From Salvia splendens (lineage: Eukaryota > Streptophyta > Magnoliopsida > Lamiales > Lamiaceae): DNA of 64,000 bases. The notes under the pieces are model-generated. The model searched no databases. It saw only the letters and a list, made by a program, of their open reading frames with translations, and was not told the DNA's origin. Position 1 is the first letter of the stretch. Each line of letters begins with the position of its first letter. Location: NCBI RefSeq assembly GCF_004379255.2, contig NC_056051.1, forward strand, positions 26,033,267 through 26,097,266, read 5' to 3'. Of the stretch, positions 1 to 10,653 are shown one piece after another. A program made the position numbers and the translations under genes.

Positions 1-212
1 TAGAAGCTTTGACGCACAATCGTGGGCTTGTTGCAGCTCGTTTCAGACGAACTGCTTGTTTAAGCTGAATTGTGGTCTTGTATCCTCTTTAGAAGCTTTG
101 ACGCACAATCGTGGGCTTGTTGCAGCTCGTTTCAGACGAACTGCTTGTTTAAGCTGAATTGTGGTCTTGTATCTTCTGTAGAAGCTTTGACGCACAATCG
201 TGGGCTTATATG
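1..212. repeat. 89-bp tandem repeat, about 2.4 copies
   Basis: Units start at 1, 90 and 179, each with tagaagctttgacgcacaat. The same unit at 88-bp spacing occurs in the full-length element at about 51937-52140. It is therefore a family-specific minisatellite between pol and the 3' LTR, not a host repeat. Confidence 0.85.
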
Positions 213-362
213 TTCTAAAAAGGGGATCAGCCTTTGAAGAACAAGATACCTCAGTTATATTTGTAAGAGACGACACTCACATAGACAGACACAACGCACG
301 GACAAAACGCACAGAAACACACAGACCAAGCAAACCAAAGAAAGCACATTGACCGGACTGTC

Positions 363-757
363 TCTTACAAATGGAACTTTTTGAGGTTGGGAACGTACCA
401 TGTTCGGGGTACTTGTGCTCTTGACACGTGAGTCAATTAGTAAGACCCTTTGCCGAGGACTTCTGACACCCGATATGGACCTTCCCATGTGGGTTCGAGT
501 TCGCCCAGCTTTTCTGCTCGGCTTACTTCGTTGTTTCTCAAGACGAGATCTTCCACTTGAAATTGCAGCTTTTTCACCCTTTGGTTATAATACCGGGCTA
601 CTTGCTCCTTGTACTTGGCTGCTTTTATGCAGGCCAGTTCTCTTCTTCGGCAAGATCTAGCTCGGCCCTCAGTCCGTCCTCCTTCAGTTCTGCTGAGAAG
701 AAGTTTAGAGTTCGGAAACTGGGTATGCCGATCTCAACCGGAATTACGGCTTCAGGG
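363..757 (-). pseudogene. pol C-terminal remnant (integrase tail)
   Basis: The minus strand matches the last roughly 130 codons of the pol reading frame at 52378-52770, with point changes and small indels. Reverse transcriptase, RNase H and the integrase core are absent. At about 749-757 the match stops and the sequence jumps to gag-tail sequence, so the reading frame is not functional. Confidence 0.8.
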
Positions 758-822
758 ACGATTTAGCCTTCCCGGCAGGGAAAGCATCAATGGTCAGGAC
801 TACTCCATCATATTGTTGCTCG

Positions 823-1569
823 TCATCGTCTTCGGGATCCTGTTGCCTTTTCGGATTCTGAGGAAAGCAGCTCGTACCCCTCTGCTTTTTGTTTTTTGTT
901 TTTCGGCTGCTTGCTTTGGTATTTTTTTAGCGTTCCTGTTTTCACCAGGACATCAATATCTGCAGCCAAATTTCGGCACTCCTCGGTATCGTGACCGTGG
1001 GTTTGATGGAAGGAGCAATATGCGTCAAGACTTCGGCGTGTGGCCGATTTCGTCATCCGTTTTGGTTTTTCGAACATTTCGGGATGTAGTTCGAAAATTT
1101 CCGCTCTTGACTTGTTCAATGGTACGAACTGAGTGGGTGGCGTCTCAGGGTTGAGACGTGGTCCCAATCTACTTCGTACCGGTGCCCTCTGAATTCTTTC
1201 AAAAGGAGTTCGGCGAGGAAGAACATGTCGGGGGTGAGGATTCTCTCTCCTGGAGGACACGTCACTACTGCGGTAGTGACTTTCATGTCTGAAGGAGGAG
1301 GGAGAATCCCCCGTTTTCTTCTCCGGCTGCTGGCTTTTTTGCAGGAAGGCTAAGAACTCCTCCTGCTTCTCGGCCAAAAACAGCTTGACAACCTCATTTA
1401 AATCGGGCTGCTGGGAAGATTCTGTGCGATGACTCCTGGAGTGGCTTGCTCCTTCGTGAGAACTGGAAGTAGATGTCTCCCGAGGCCGTTTTTCAGACCT
1501 GCGAGCTAGACTTACTTCCTCACGGTTGTCACGGACAGAATTATGGGTGTTACGTGATCTGGAATGCAT
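823..1569 (-). pseudogene. gag with central deletion
   Basis: A 248-codon minus-strand frame aligns at its N-terminus with the gag of the full element (Arg/Ser-rich start, then a PDLNE..VKLFLAEKQEEFL stretch). It then jumps directly to the region before the zinc-binding CSFHQ..GHDTEEC motif. The capsid-like central part is missing, and the frame differs from the full copy after the Lys-rich stretch. The protease part is lost. Confidence 0.8.
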
Positions 1570-1623
1570 TTTTTTGGTGGAGGAGGATCAAAAACTCGCT
1601 TTATCACAAATTTGGTTCTGAGT

Positions 1624-1641
1624 TTCCCACAGACGGCGCCA
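1624..1641 (-). other. primer-binding site next to 5' LTR
   Basis: On the minus strand this reads TGGCGCCGTCTGTGGGAA directly after the 5' LTR and one spacer base. The first nine bases fit the 3' end of plant tRNA-Asp and the rest does not, so the primer tRNA is uncertain. The same sequence lies next to the 5' LTR of the full copy. Confidence 0.7.
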
Positions 1642-1642
1642 G

Positions 1643-2302
1643 TGATGAAGCGGCGAATTTTTGATGTTTGTAAATGCAGGAAATAAATGAAGATCAACAC
1701 AGAGAATTTACGTGGTTCGATTTACTGAGGTAAATCTACGTCCACGGGGAGAAATGGGGGCAGGTTTGTATTGCTTGATCTGGAATTACAGCTTACAACA
1801 CAGACTTGCTATATGGTGTTTTCTCTCTAGAGAGCTTCCAACCCTCTTCTACCAGATCTAAGTTCTATTTATATATTGAACTGAGATCGTGGCTTGCATC
1901 ACCACCTTAAGTCGTGGAGGTCACGGAGGTCATGAGATCCTGCATGGCCACTAACTAGGCGGTGGCTTACATCATCAGTAATTATGTCGTGGATGTCGTG
2001 GATGTCGTGGAGGCTGCATGGGTCCACCACTAGATAGATCGTGTCTCCCAGTTCGGTATTGCCGAGCAGCTTTTGCCGATGCTGAGACCGAACTGTTGAA
2101 CTATTGCTGAGCAGCTTTTGCCGATCTGAGAGTAGAGCTTGATGCCGACCTGAGGGCAGAGCTTGATTGGTTGGCTTTCACCGAGCTGTAGGCTGGGGCC
2201 GAACTCTTTAGTCACGCCGGACTGATACTCTTTAGTCATGCCGAACTGATACTCTGTCTCGGGCTTTACTGCTGTTGGGCTTGTTTATTTCGTACTCCAT
2301 CA
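1643..2302 (-). repeat. 5' LTR of the deleted gypsy copy (660 bp)
   Basis: It is bounded by TGATG and CATCA like the 740-bp LTRs of the full copy and shares their internal blocks (for example acgtggttcgatttactgag). It is shorter and clearly diverged, which makes this insertion older. The base pairs after it (cttgg) would be the target duplication, but the partner is outside the window. Confidence 0.85.
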
Positions 2303-2539
2303 CTTGGTATGTGTATTGATATCATCATGGATATCAAGATATTATAATCAAATTAATTACCCATTTATATCCCTACATTTGAGTTTCTATTAAGGGGTAA
2401 GTCATTTATATAATCATATAATGTTCGACTCCGTAAGATTTGTAAACTAAATATATAAAATTAAAATGTTTTAAGTTATCTTAATGGTTTTGTTTGCATA
2501 TAAAACTAAATATTTTGGTGATGTTAAAGAAATATTGTT
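2303..2539. other. AT-rich spacer
   Basis: No gene is seen. The stretch begins with the outer flank of the gypsy LTR and includes the first half of the larger repeat unit described in the next entry (atatcaagatattataa... and a block with ggggtaagtcattta). Confidence 0.5.
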
Positions 2540-3605
2540 TTTAGTAAAAGTGTATGGATGTTCCCGTGATCTTCGGGATGCTTGCGGTGCTTCCTGATAC
2601 GACTGATTTTATTTAACAAATGTATCATGCTAAATTATCAGAGTCAGGTACGTGTATTGATATCATGTATACCTGAAGATTATAAGGAAATGAACTTATA
2701 TCCCAACACTGATATTCTAGTTAAGGGGATAAGTTATTTTAATCATGAATTGGTTCTGTAAGATTTATAAGTCTAATAATGATGTTTTATTTTATCTAAT
2801 GGTTTCATTTACACACTAAACGACATATTTTATGTGGTGTTACACACATGTTATTTTCATTAAAAGTATACAGACGTGTCCACAATCTTCGGGATGCTTG
2901 TGGTGCGTCTCAACACGACTGATTCGATAAAAGTATAATTAAATTTTCACCTATATTAATACAAGGTCTAAATAATGTACCCACAATATTCAGGATGCTT
3001 GTGGTGCTTCCCGACACAACAGATTCGAGAATAGTACATCTATTTTTTCACCTAAAAAATAATACAAGGTCTAATTAATATAGTGGTACATTAAATTGTA
3101 TTATGTTTTCATTAAACGTATATAGATGTGCCGCAATATTCGGGATGCTTGCAGTGCTTCTCGACAAATTTTATTTAATAAATGTATCATGCTAAAATAT
3201 CAAAATATTGATTTGATGTGCATTGATATATGTATATCAAGAGATTATAAAGAAATTAACTGGTAGTACCATTTATATCCCAACATTTGATTTATTAATT
3301 AAGGGATAAGTCATTTAAAATGAAGTCTGATTAAATTTGTAGACAGAATATTAAATTAAGATGTTTAATTTCTTTGTAGGTTCATTCATGTGCAAGACGA
3401 CATATTTAGTGGTGTTAAAGACATGTTGTTTACATAAAAAGTATACAAATTTGCCCGCGATCTTCGGGATGATTGCAGTGTTTTTCAACACGACTGATTC
3501 GATAAATGTATACTTAATTTTTACCTATAATAATAAATGGTCTAATTAATGTACCCCGCGATCTTAGGGATGCTCACGGTGCTTTCCGACACGACTGATT
3601 CTATA
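2540..3605. repeat. degenerate array of a 46-bp motif inside larger AT-rich units
   Basis: A motif close to cttcgggatgcttg-(c/t)ggtgcttc-cgacacgactgattcgat occurs six times in the same orientation, near 2563, 2880, 2980, 3130, 3454 and 3553. Between copies there are repeated AT-rich blocks (for example tttatttaacaaatgtatcatgctaaa near 2610 and 3170, and atatcaagagattataa near 2330, 2665 and 3235). The copies differ by many substitutions, so the array is old. No open frame spans it. Confidence 0.7.
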
Positions 3606-3835
3606 AAAGTTTACTTTTAACTTTAACCTATTACATTACAAGATCTTATTGAATTGTATTCTCTCGAAAGTGTCTAATAACGTTTTGACATGACTATGTA
3701 CTTATTTATGTCACAAACATAAAATAAAACAATTCTAAACCCACTAATCAAGATAATTTTGAAATTCAACATGATAATTTGAGAAGTAAATAAAACAAAA
3801 TGAAAATATAATAATCAAGTGAGACTACGGTCTAA

Positions 3836-5850
3836 GACCATCCACAACGCGTCTCGCGCCGGGCTCGCGTCTCGTCTCGGAGAGACGAGACCCCCGCGAG
3901 ACGCATTGCAGCGCCCATCTCGTCTCCAGCTCGCGACCGTCTCGTCGCGTAGCTCGTCTCGGAGAGACACGAGACGAGCTGTCTCGCCACGCGCCAGGGA
4001 CACGTGGCACGTCCCCATGCGTGCGTGACGCCCACTCGCTGGCCCGCGAGTGGGCGTCGTCACTGATGACGCAATAATTCATTTTTTTTTAAAAAAAATC
4101 GATTTTTAATAAAAAAATTTTTTTTTTTTTCAAACGGTGATATTACCGTTAAATATTTATTTTCATTTTTTAAATTTTTAATTTTTTTACTCTATAAATA
4201 ATTCTATTCCATACTCATTTCAAACACAAACACACATCTATTCCTCTCAAATCCTCTCTATCACTCCAATTTCCATCTTCAATCAACTCAAACAAATGGA
4301 TCCTTTTGAGCAAATGCGCCAATTAATGGAACAATCACTCGAAGAAGATCGACGACGAGAGGCGGAGGAAGCCGCACCACCCCCACGACGCTCCCGGAAG
4401 TACATCAATCGGAATCGGGAGGAAGCCGCCGCACGGTTAGTACGCGACTATTTCTGCGATAACCCGATTTGGGGAGATACCTATTTCCGTCGCCGTTTCC
4501 GCATGCGGAAACCGTTATTTCTCCACATAGCGAATACTTTGGCGGCCAGGGAGGAGTTCTTCCGAGAAGGGTTCGACGCGGTCGGTCGTCCCAGCCACAC
4601 GACGCTGCAGAAATGTACTGCAGCCATCCGGCAGCTTGCGACTGGACAAACGGCCGACATATTCGACGAATACCTGCACATCGGAGACAGCACTGGGCGC
4701 TTGTGCTTGCTCAACTTCTGCAGAGGCGTCCGGGCAGCCTTCAGTGACGAATTTCTCCGGAGGCCAACCACGGAGGATTGTCAGTTCCTCCTCAACCTGC
4801 ACGAACAAGTGCACGGATTCCCCGGGATGCTTGGCAGTGTCGATTGCATGCACTGGCAATGGAAGAATTGCCCGGTGGCTTGGAGGGGTTCCTACACGAG
4901 CGGCCACAAAGGCACCCACCCAACCGTTGTACTCGAGGCCGTTGCCGACTACCGACTTTGGATCTGGCACGCGTACTTCGGGGTCCCTGGCTCGAACAAC
5001 GACGTAAACGTGCTCCAACAGTCCGACCTCTTTACCGAAGTTTTGGATGGTAAAGCGCCGGCCATCAACTTCGTCGCCAACAACCGGCGGTATAAAATGG
5101 GGTACTATCTCGCCGACGGCATCTACCCGAAGTGGCCGACCTTCGTGAAGACGTGCGGCAGGCCAGCGAACCCAAAGCAGGCTCTTTTTGCGCAGAAGCA
5201 GGAGGCTGCGCGCAAGGATGTGGAGAGGGCGTTCGGGGTTCTCCAAGCGCGCTTCAACATCATCAAAGCCCCGGCTCGTTCGTGGTTCATGGAGAGCATG
5301 GTCGACATCATGTATACGTGCATAATCTTGCACAACATGATTGTCCGAGACGAAGGACCCGATGCCGGAAATTGGTTCGACCCCGAATCCCCCGGAAGCT
5401 CAACCGCAAGTAGTCCGCCGCGAAGTGGAGCGCATCCATCTATACAAGAACGGTTGGCTATTCGGGCAAGGACACGCGACTCTAGCGCCCACACCCAACT
5501 CCAAGAGGATCTAATTGAGCACATTTGGGAAAACTTTGGCGGAGAAGATTAAATTATGTCATTTTTATTTTTTTAGAATTTTAATTATGTCTTCGTTTTT
5601 TTTAATGTTAAGTTGTAATATTGTTTTAATTTTATTAAAGTGTGTTTATTTAAATTGAATTGGGTTGGAAATAAAAAAAATTAAATTGAATGAATAGTAA
5701 TTAAGAGACGGTTAAGGAACGGAGCGTTGCAGGTTCCGTCTCTTAGTTAAGAGATGGAGGAAAAAAGGACAGTGTGGCCCTCAAATAGTGCTCAAATAGT
5801 AGTTAAGAGACGGTTTAAGAGACGGTATAGAGACAACGTTGTGGATGGCC
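3836..5850 (+). mobile_element. PIF/Harbinger-type DNA transposon, transposase only
   Basis: The element is 2015 bp. Its ends are inverted: GACCATCCACAACG on the left, GGCCATCCACAACG on the right read inward. It is flanked by a TAA duplication (3833-3835 and 5851-5853), the 3-bp target typical of PIF/Harbinger. Inside the ends are many GAGACG/CGTCTC subterminal copies on both sides. An AT block (about 4081-4130), a TATA box (tctataaata, 4191-4200) and a CT-rich leader precede the transposase ATG. There is no room for, and no trace of, the Myb-like second gene that plant PIF/Pong elements usually carry. It looks potentially active, because both ends, the duplication and the reading frame are intact. 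Confidence 0.92.
4296..5552 (+). CDS. PIF/Harbinger transposase (DDE_Tnp_4, HARBI1-like)
   Basis: The protein is 418 aa and uninterrupted. It has an N-terminal charged segment (Glu/Arg-rich, residues 1-50), a helix-turn-helix-like region around residues 55-125, then the DDE nuclease. The acidic residues are visible in GSVDCMHWQ (first Asp), PGSNNDVNVL (second Asp) and KDVERAFGVLQ (Glu). Length and motifs fit plant PIF/Harbinger transposases, often annotated as ALP1-like or putative nuclease HARBI1. It would cut and join DNA at the inverted ends in the nucleus. In this superfamily a Myb-like partner is needed for nuclear import and DNA binding. That partner is absent from this element but present in the related element at 43723-45557. 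The start is the first ATG after the TATA box and CT-rich leader. The coding part is much more GC-rich than its surroundings. Confidence 0.93.
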   Translation: MDPFEQMRQLMEQSLEEDRRREAEEAAPPPRRSRKYINRNREEAAARLVRDYFCDNPIWGDTYFRRRFRMRKPLFLHIANTLAAREEFFREGFDAVGRPSHTTLQKCTAAIRQLATGQTADIFDEYLHIGDSTGRLCLLNFCRGVRAAFSDEFLRRPTTEDCQFLLNLHEQVHGFPGMLGSVDCMHWQWKNCPVAWRGSYTSGHKGTHPTVVLEAVADYRLWIWHAYFGVPGSNNDVNVLQQSDLFTEVLDGKAPAINFVANNRRYKMGYYLADGIYPKWPTFVKTCGRPANPKQALFAQKQEAARKDVERAFGVLQARFNIIKAPARSWFMESMVDIMYTCIILHNMIVRDEGPDAGNWFDPESPGSSTASSPPRSGAHPSIQERLAIRARTRDSSAHTQLQEDLIEHIWENFGGED

Positions 5851-5910
5851 TAAGTCTTTTCTCTAATATTGTCTACTTTAACAACATTAATTTCTCTTCA
5901 AATTTATTTG

Positions 5911-6960
5911 CCTCAATTAAAAAGGGAAACATGAAAGAAAAAGTTGATTTACGTTTTATGAATTGAATCCTCCCAAGTAATTAAGGTTCCATCAACTGTT
6001 TCTTTAGTATTTTGTAATATTCCCAAATAAAATTTATAAAAAGACGGGGTTCACGATTTTTCGAAGTCAACCATTGACAATTGAGATATAAAAACTCAAA
6101 AACTTGTGATATATCATCATCGTACATAAAAAAGAGTGAATTCATAAAGTGAATATATGTTTTACGTAAAACAAAGGTTTTAATAATCATAATCATTATA
6201 TAAAACAAGAAAAAATAGGTGAAGAACAAATGGTATTAATTATTGGTATCCTCATATTCTATGCAAGCTAAGAAGTGAGTGAATAAAAATAAATATTATT
6301 ACCTGTCAATACTCATGCAAGAAATAGAATTACCTATCAATACTTAATACAATAAATATAATTACCTGTCAATACTTATACATTTGGTTTTAGTTTATGA
6401 CATGTAAATTTAAAAGGATGTGACATAGGCACCAATGAAATTCAAGATCAAATAAACAGAGCAGTATGCTATAAAACATAAATTTTCAAAAGGTTTTTCA
6501 AGGCCCCACCTTGTGTTAAAAGCTCACTTTAAAATAATTATGACAAGTACAATTTAGCAATTTTTTTAGAAATTTTGAGACTCATAGATTTTTTTAAGGA
6601 TGAAAACTATAATTTTAACATACTCTATTTACTATGACTATATAATTTTTTATTCCTTGATTATTTTTATGATGGTAAAAAAATACAAACTCATATAAAA
6701 GCATTTCTTATAAATTCATTGGCCCATGTACAAAAAGGCCTCTAAGAAGTTCGTGAACATCTTGAGATAATTGGATCCTATGTGAGTATAATATGAGGCA
6801 TGATATTATTGTTATTTTATTATTTTGTGTTGGGCCATATGATTTTCAATTTTGCATCAATTTATATTAAAAAATATAATTTTCACCATTTAATTGCCAG
6901 AAAATAATAGCCTTAAAAATAGGATTAGTTGCCTTTAATTATCCAATTTACACATATATT
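5911..6960. repeat. local segmental duplication, copy A (split)
   Basis: 5911-5967 and about 6562-6960 match 10033-10480 in the same order and orientation (shared blocks: tttgcctcaattaaaa, cattggcccatgtacaaaaa, ggcctctaagaagtt/ggcctctagaaagtt, gaaaataatagccttaaaaata). Copy A holds about 590 bp (5968-6561) that copy B lacks. No gene is recognised in either copy. Confidence 0.7.
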
Positions 6961-6971
6961 AGGGGAGTGTT

Positions 6972-7608
6972 ATATTGCTAACTCAATACTTAATTGCTAA
7001 CTATAAGTAATAATAACCCTTAGATATTCAAATCAAGGGCCTAGTTCACCAGTCCCGAAATGTCAATACGTATCAATAAAAAACGTCAATAAAGGTATTA
7101 AGGTTAATTCACGATAAATTAGTTGTAACTAACTTTTGAAAAATATCATATAACTTTAAAACGCATATAACTTTCTCCATTTAAATTATTTTTCGCACAT
7201 ATATCAAATTAAAGATAATTTCGTAAGGATTCTAACGAGATCTACTTGCATATGTTCCGATGTCAAAATTTGAAAAAAAATTCAGAAATTTTTAATTTTT
7301 TTTCGTACAGCAACAAATGTCAACATAATATATAAAATATGTCAATATAATGCATGTAGAATGTCATTTTTAAAGCAATGTGTTGACATAAGCCTTGTGT
7401 TGACATTCTCAAAGCATTGTGTTGATATTTTCAAAACACTATATATTGACATTTTCATCCAAAACCCTAATTTGAGAGTTTTTTTTTATCTATTTCAATT
7501 TAATTAATAAAAATAAAAATTACACGTGACAAATTTTAGACCACTAGATTTCTAAAATCATATGATCTTAAATTAGTTGTAGTTAGCAATTAGAGAGTGA
7601 GTTAGCAA
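6972..7608. mobile_element. non-autonomous fold-back element
   Basis: The left end (ttgctaactcaatacttaattgctaacta) returns inverted at the right end (tagttagcaattagagagtgagttagcaat). The interior is AT-rich, with several gtgttgacatt/aatgtcaaca blocks in both orientations. It has no coding capacity. The superfamily is not determined because no clear target duplication was found. Confidence 0.6.
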
Positions 7609-7899
7609 TCAATCACTTTCTTATATTTTGATCAGGTAGTTTGTTTTTGTAATTCAAAGAACTGTTGACCATTTACCCTAGAACCAAATCAAATAGAAAT
7701 TCTCTTATAAGAGAAAGACCATAAAGTCAAAGGTAAAAGGGGGAATTTGAAACAATGAACTTAGAATTTGAATCAAATTGAAAATCTCTTGTAATACACG
7801 CAGTTTCCTAAACAATAGATGATTGAGCCCCCCACCCAATACATGGTGAATCCCCAATAAATCACCACAATCTACTATTATATGAAATCAACTGTAATA

Positions 7900-8054
7900 C
7901 TCTCCGTCCAAAAAAAATAAGAATATTTTTTTATTTTAGGACGTCTCATTAAAATATTTCCGTACTTTTTCTTTCTATCTCTTTTTTACTTTAATAATTG
8001 TGCATTAATTTTTGCGCCGTCCAAAATATTCATATTTTTATAGGACGGTGAGAG
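7900..8054. mobile_element. Stowaway-type MITE
   Basis: It is a 155-bp AT-rich element with ends ctctccgtcc and ggacggtgagag, flanked by TA on both sides. The ends and the TA target fit the Tc1/mariner-derived Stowaway group. Confidence 0.8.
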
Positions 8055-8793
8055 TATACAATATTGATTCTAAATCGTAAAAAATGAGCCAAACAAAGTC
8101 TCATACACATAAAAAAAACTAAGTAGTAAAATAAATAAATTGATAACAGCATGACAAACAACTAAAACAACCATTAGCTGTGTATATGAATTGGCCAATT
8201 GAAAGAGAGATAATGGCTGATGGCAAAAGTTTCAGGTTCGAATTCACCATAGCATAGACTTTAAAGTTTAAAATCTTTTATTCATAACAAAACAACTATT
8301 AGCTCGACCAAATAGCTAATGTTAGCAACAACCAAAAGTCTATTATTCGCAGATTAGCAAATACATGAGCACACATATCAAAGCTGACACTGAATAAGTA
8401 GCCAAGAGCATCAACAAACAAATATGGAAAATAATTTTTTTTAAAAAAAACTTGTCAAATCAACTAATTATCGCTCTCATTGAGCAGGGAAATTCAATCT
8501 CATGCTTGATATGATGGAATGAGTTGCTATTCATATCTTTTTTTCATTCCTTTCTTTGGGAGTAAATTTTCCTTAGAAATCACCGTTCCTTTTGGAATCA
8601 TCATCCCATTTTTCATGGGAATATCGATTCCTTTCATATTTGCCTAAGAATGATCATTCCGTTTTGTTCTCATTTCTTCTTATTTTATATTTTAACGAAA
8701 TGATACAACAGTTATATTATATTTCAATTCAATATCATCTCAATTTTACAATTTTTAGATTTTATAATAAAACTAAAATTTTAAAATTTTATA
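8055..8793. other. intergenic, nothing recognised
   Basis: AT-rich sequence between two MITEs. The longest open frame (8592-8834) is low-complexity and runs into the next MITE. No gene or RNA is supported. Confidence 0.5.
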
Positions 8794-9016
8794 CTCCCTC
8801 TGTCCCACAAGAATATGCACTATTTCCTTTTTAGTCCGTCCCACAAGAATATGCACTTTTCAATTTTGGAAACTCTTTTATTTCTAATGAGGTGAGACTC
8901 ATTCCCTACTAAAAATACTTTAATTAATTTTTCTCTCTATCTCTCTCTTACTTTACCAATTTTGCATTAAAACTCGTGTCGAACCTAAAGTGCATAATCT
9001 TTGGGGACGAAGGGAG
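8794..9016. mobile_element. Stowaway-type MITE
   Basis: The ends are ctccctctgtccc and ggggacgaagggag, with TA duplications (8792-8793 and 9017-9018). Near the left end the aagaatatgcac block is repeated. It is 223 bp and non-coding. Confidence 0.82.
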
Positions 9017-9039
9017 TATAATAGAAGAAAATATTCCAA

Positions 9040-9122
9040 ACAGTACACACACTGCACAAACACACAAACACACACACTGCAAGCACGCGCATACACACAC
9101 TGCACACACATACACACAATCC
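9040..9122. repeat. CA-rich microsatellite
   Basis: An imperfect acacac/cacaca tract is mixed with cactgca units. A related CA-rich stretch lies near 9890-9985. Open frames across it are low-complexity. Confidence 0.75.
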
Positions 9123-9399
9123 ACATGTATTGGACCAATTTTGGACTTTAAAAAGCAATTGACAGTTAACTTTTGACTGAATATATGGATCAAAACATAT
9201 CGATTCGGACCAAAAGCTAATACATTTAATGCGTCAGATCAAAATATTTTTAGGCAGCTATACAAGACCAATTTTGGACTTCAGTGGATAATTTTAAATA
9301 AATACATATGCTTTTTGTGTGTGTATGTTCAATCCTTCTTCACAATATAAACTATTCAATCATTTTTATACTTTAAAACTTTGATTTTGCATGGGAAAG

Positions 9400-9636
9400 G
9401 AATGGCAAAAAGGATAGTTGTGCTCAGAAGGGAAGTTGCCCAGAGGAATGAGGTTGGAGTCGTCTACCTCGAGTCGCTTGTATGAAAAACCAAGCAGCTC
9501 ATATCGGACGTTACGCGGTCGATGGCTGCGGGGAGTTCATGGTCTCCGTGGCAAGCCAAGAAAGGCCGGAGGCGGAGCTCACCTGCAGCTGCCACCGTGA
9601 TTATCACAAGATGGAAGCAGTGGAAGATTACTAGGT
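9400..9636 (+). pseudogene. GC-rich coding-like fragment, unidentified
   Basis: A short GC-rich island lies in AT-rich DNA. One plus-strand frame reads AAHIGRYAVDGCGEF, then a Cys/His stretch ELTCSCHRDYHK, then EAVEDY and a stop at about 9632. The frame is open upstream only to a stop near 9452. Base composition and the C-x-C-H pattern suggest a terminal exon or captured fragment of a real gene. No family is recognised and no start, introns or promoter are seen. Confidence 0.3.
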
Positions 9637-10032
9637 CTTCAACATATTTCAAAATTATTTTATTTGGAAATTCAAATAATCCAATGCATTTATATTATAA
9701 CAAGTTTTAATTGTATAATATGATACTATATAATAATGTAATATCATGTTTTAATAATATAATTTCATTGTTTGGTCGTTACCGTGTCGTGTGTGTGTGA
9801 ATCAGTGTGTTAACATTCTAATTTGGAAACTCCGTCCCATTAAATTTGAAACGTTTTCATTTTGAGGTTGTCCAACTAAAATGACATATTGCACACACTA
9901 CTCACAACCTGCACGCACACTGTACGACTAGACACACACACTGATTCACGCATGCACAAACACTAATTCACACATACAAATATCTATCGGTAATCTATTG
10001 ATGTGTTTTGTGTATATATGTGATCTTTAAAT

Positions 10033-10480
10033 CTATTTGCCTCAATTAAAAGTGGAAAAATAAAAAGAAAAAATTGCTTGATGTTTTATAAATTAAATAA
10101 CTCCCAATTTTTTTAGAAATTTTGAAAATCGCGCGTAGGTAGATTTTATGAAGAAAATAAACTATGATACTAACATACTACTATGGTTATATGCTTGGAT
10201 TATTTTTTATGAAGGTAAATACAAAACTCATCTAAGCATTTGTTATTACTTCATTGGCCCATGTACAAAAAGGCCTCTAGAAAGTTTGTCAACATCTTTA
10301 GATAATTTGAGGCTATGTAGGTATAAGATGAGGCCCAATATTTTGTTATTTTATTATTTTATGTAAGGCCATATTATTTGTCACAAATTATTTTAAAAAA
10401 AATATTGTTTGTCGTAATTTATTAGGCAGAAAATAATAGCCTTAAAAATAAGTTTACTTGCCTTTAATATTCAAGTTATA
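10033..10480. repeat. local segmental duplication, copy B
   Basis: This is the direct-orientation partner of 5911-6960, about 3.5-4 kb away and diverged by substitutions and small indels. It lacks the 5968-6561 insert. It is non-coding. Confidence 0.7.
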
Positions 10481-10653
10481 GATATATACTTCATATTTTT
10501 ATAAATTTATCTTGCGAATATTTAAAAATATCATAAAATCGTTTCATTTACAAAGTAATACTAGCATAACCTGGTTTAAGACTAACAAAACTACGTCGTA
10601 TGTATTACTACAAAATTGCACACACAGCCCCCCACTCAAAACCTTGTTTCTTT

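Larger units (their letters stand above)
1..2302 (-). mobile_element. Tat-lineage Ty3/gypsy element, internally deleted copy, cut by window start
   Basis: This is a second, older copy of the family that is complete at 47304-58547, and it reads on the minus strand. In element order it has a 5' LTR (1643-2302), a primer site next to it, a shortened gag, the last part of pol and then the 88-89 bp tandem units that lie beyond pol. Two internal deletions are visible against the full copy. One removes most of gag upstream of the zinc-knuckle region (junction near 1210-1240). The other joins the gag tail to the integrase C-terminal region (junction near 749-760, inside a short shared run, cttcag). 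Its second LTR would lie left of the window. It is non-autonomous. Confidence 0.88.

Noticed and set aside
609..1154. 181-codon plus-strand frame
   Set aside because: It crosses the pol/gag deletion junction antisense to the recognisable gag and pol remnants.
4515..5333. 272-codon open frame on the minus strand
   Set aside because: It lies wholly over the transposase gene, whose DDE motifs are intact on the plus strand; the frame is a shadow of high GC.
8948..9193. 81-codon Cys/Val-rich frame
   Set aside because: It is a translation of the CA-rich microsatellite.
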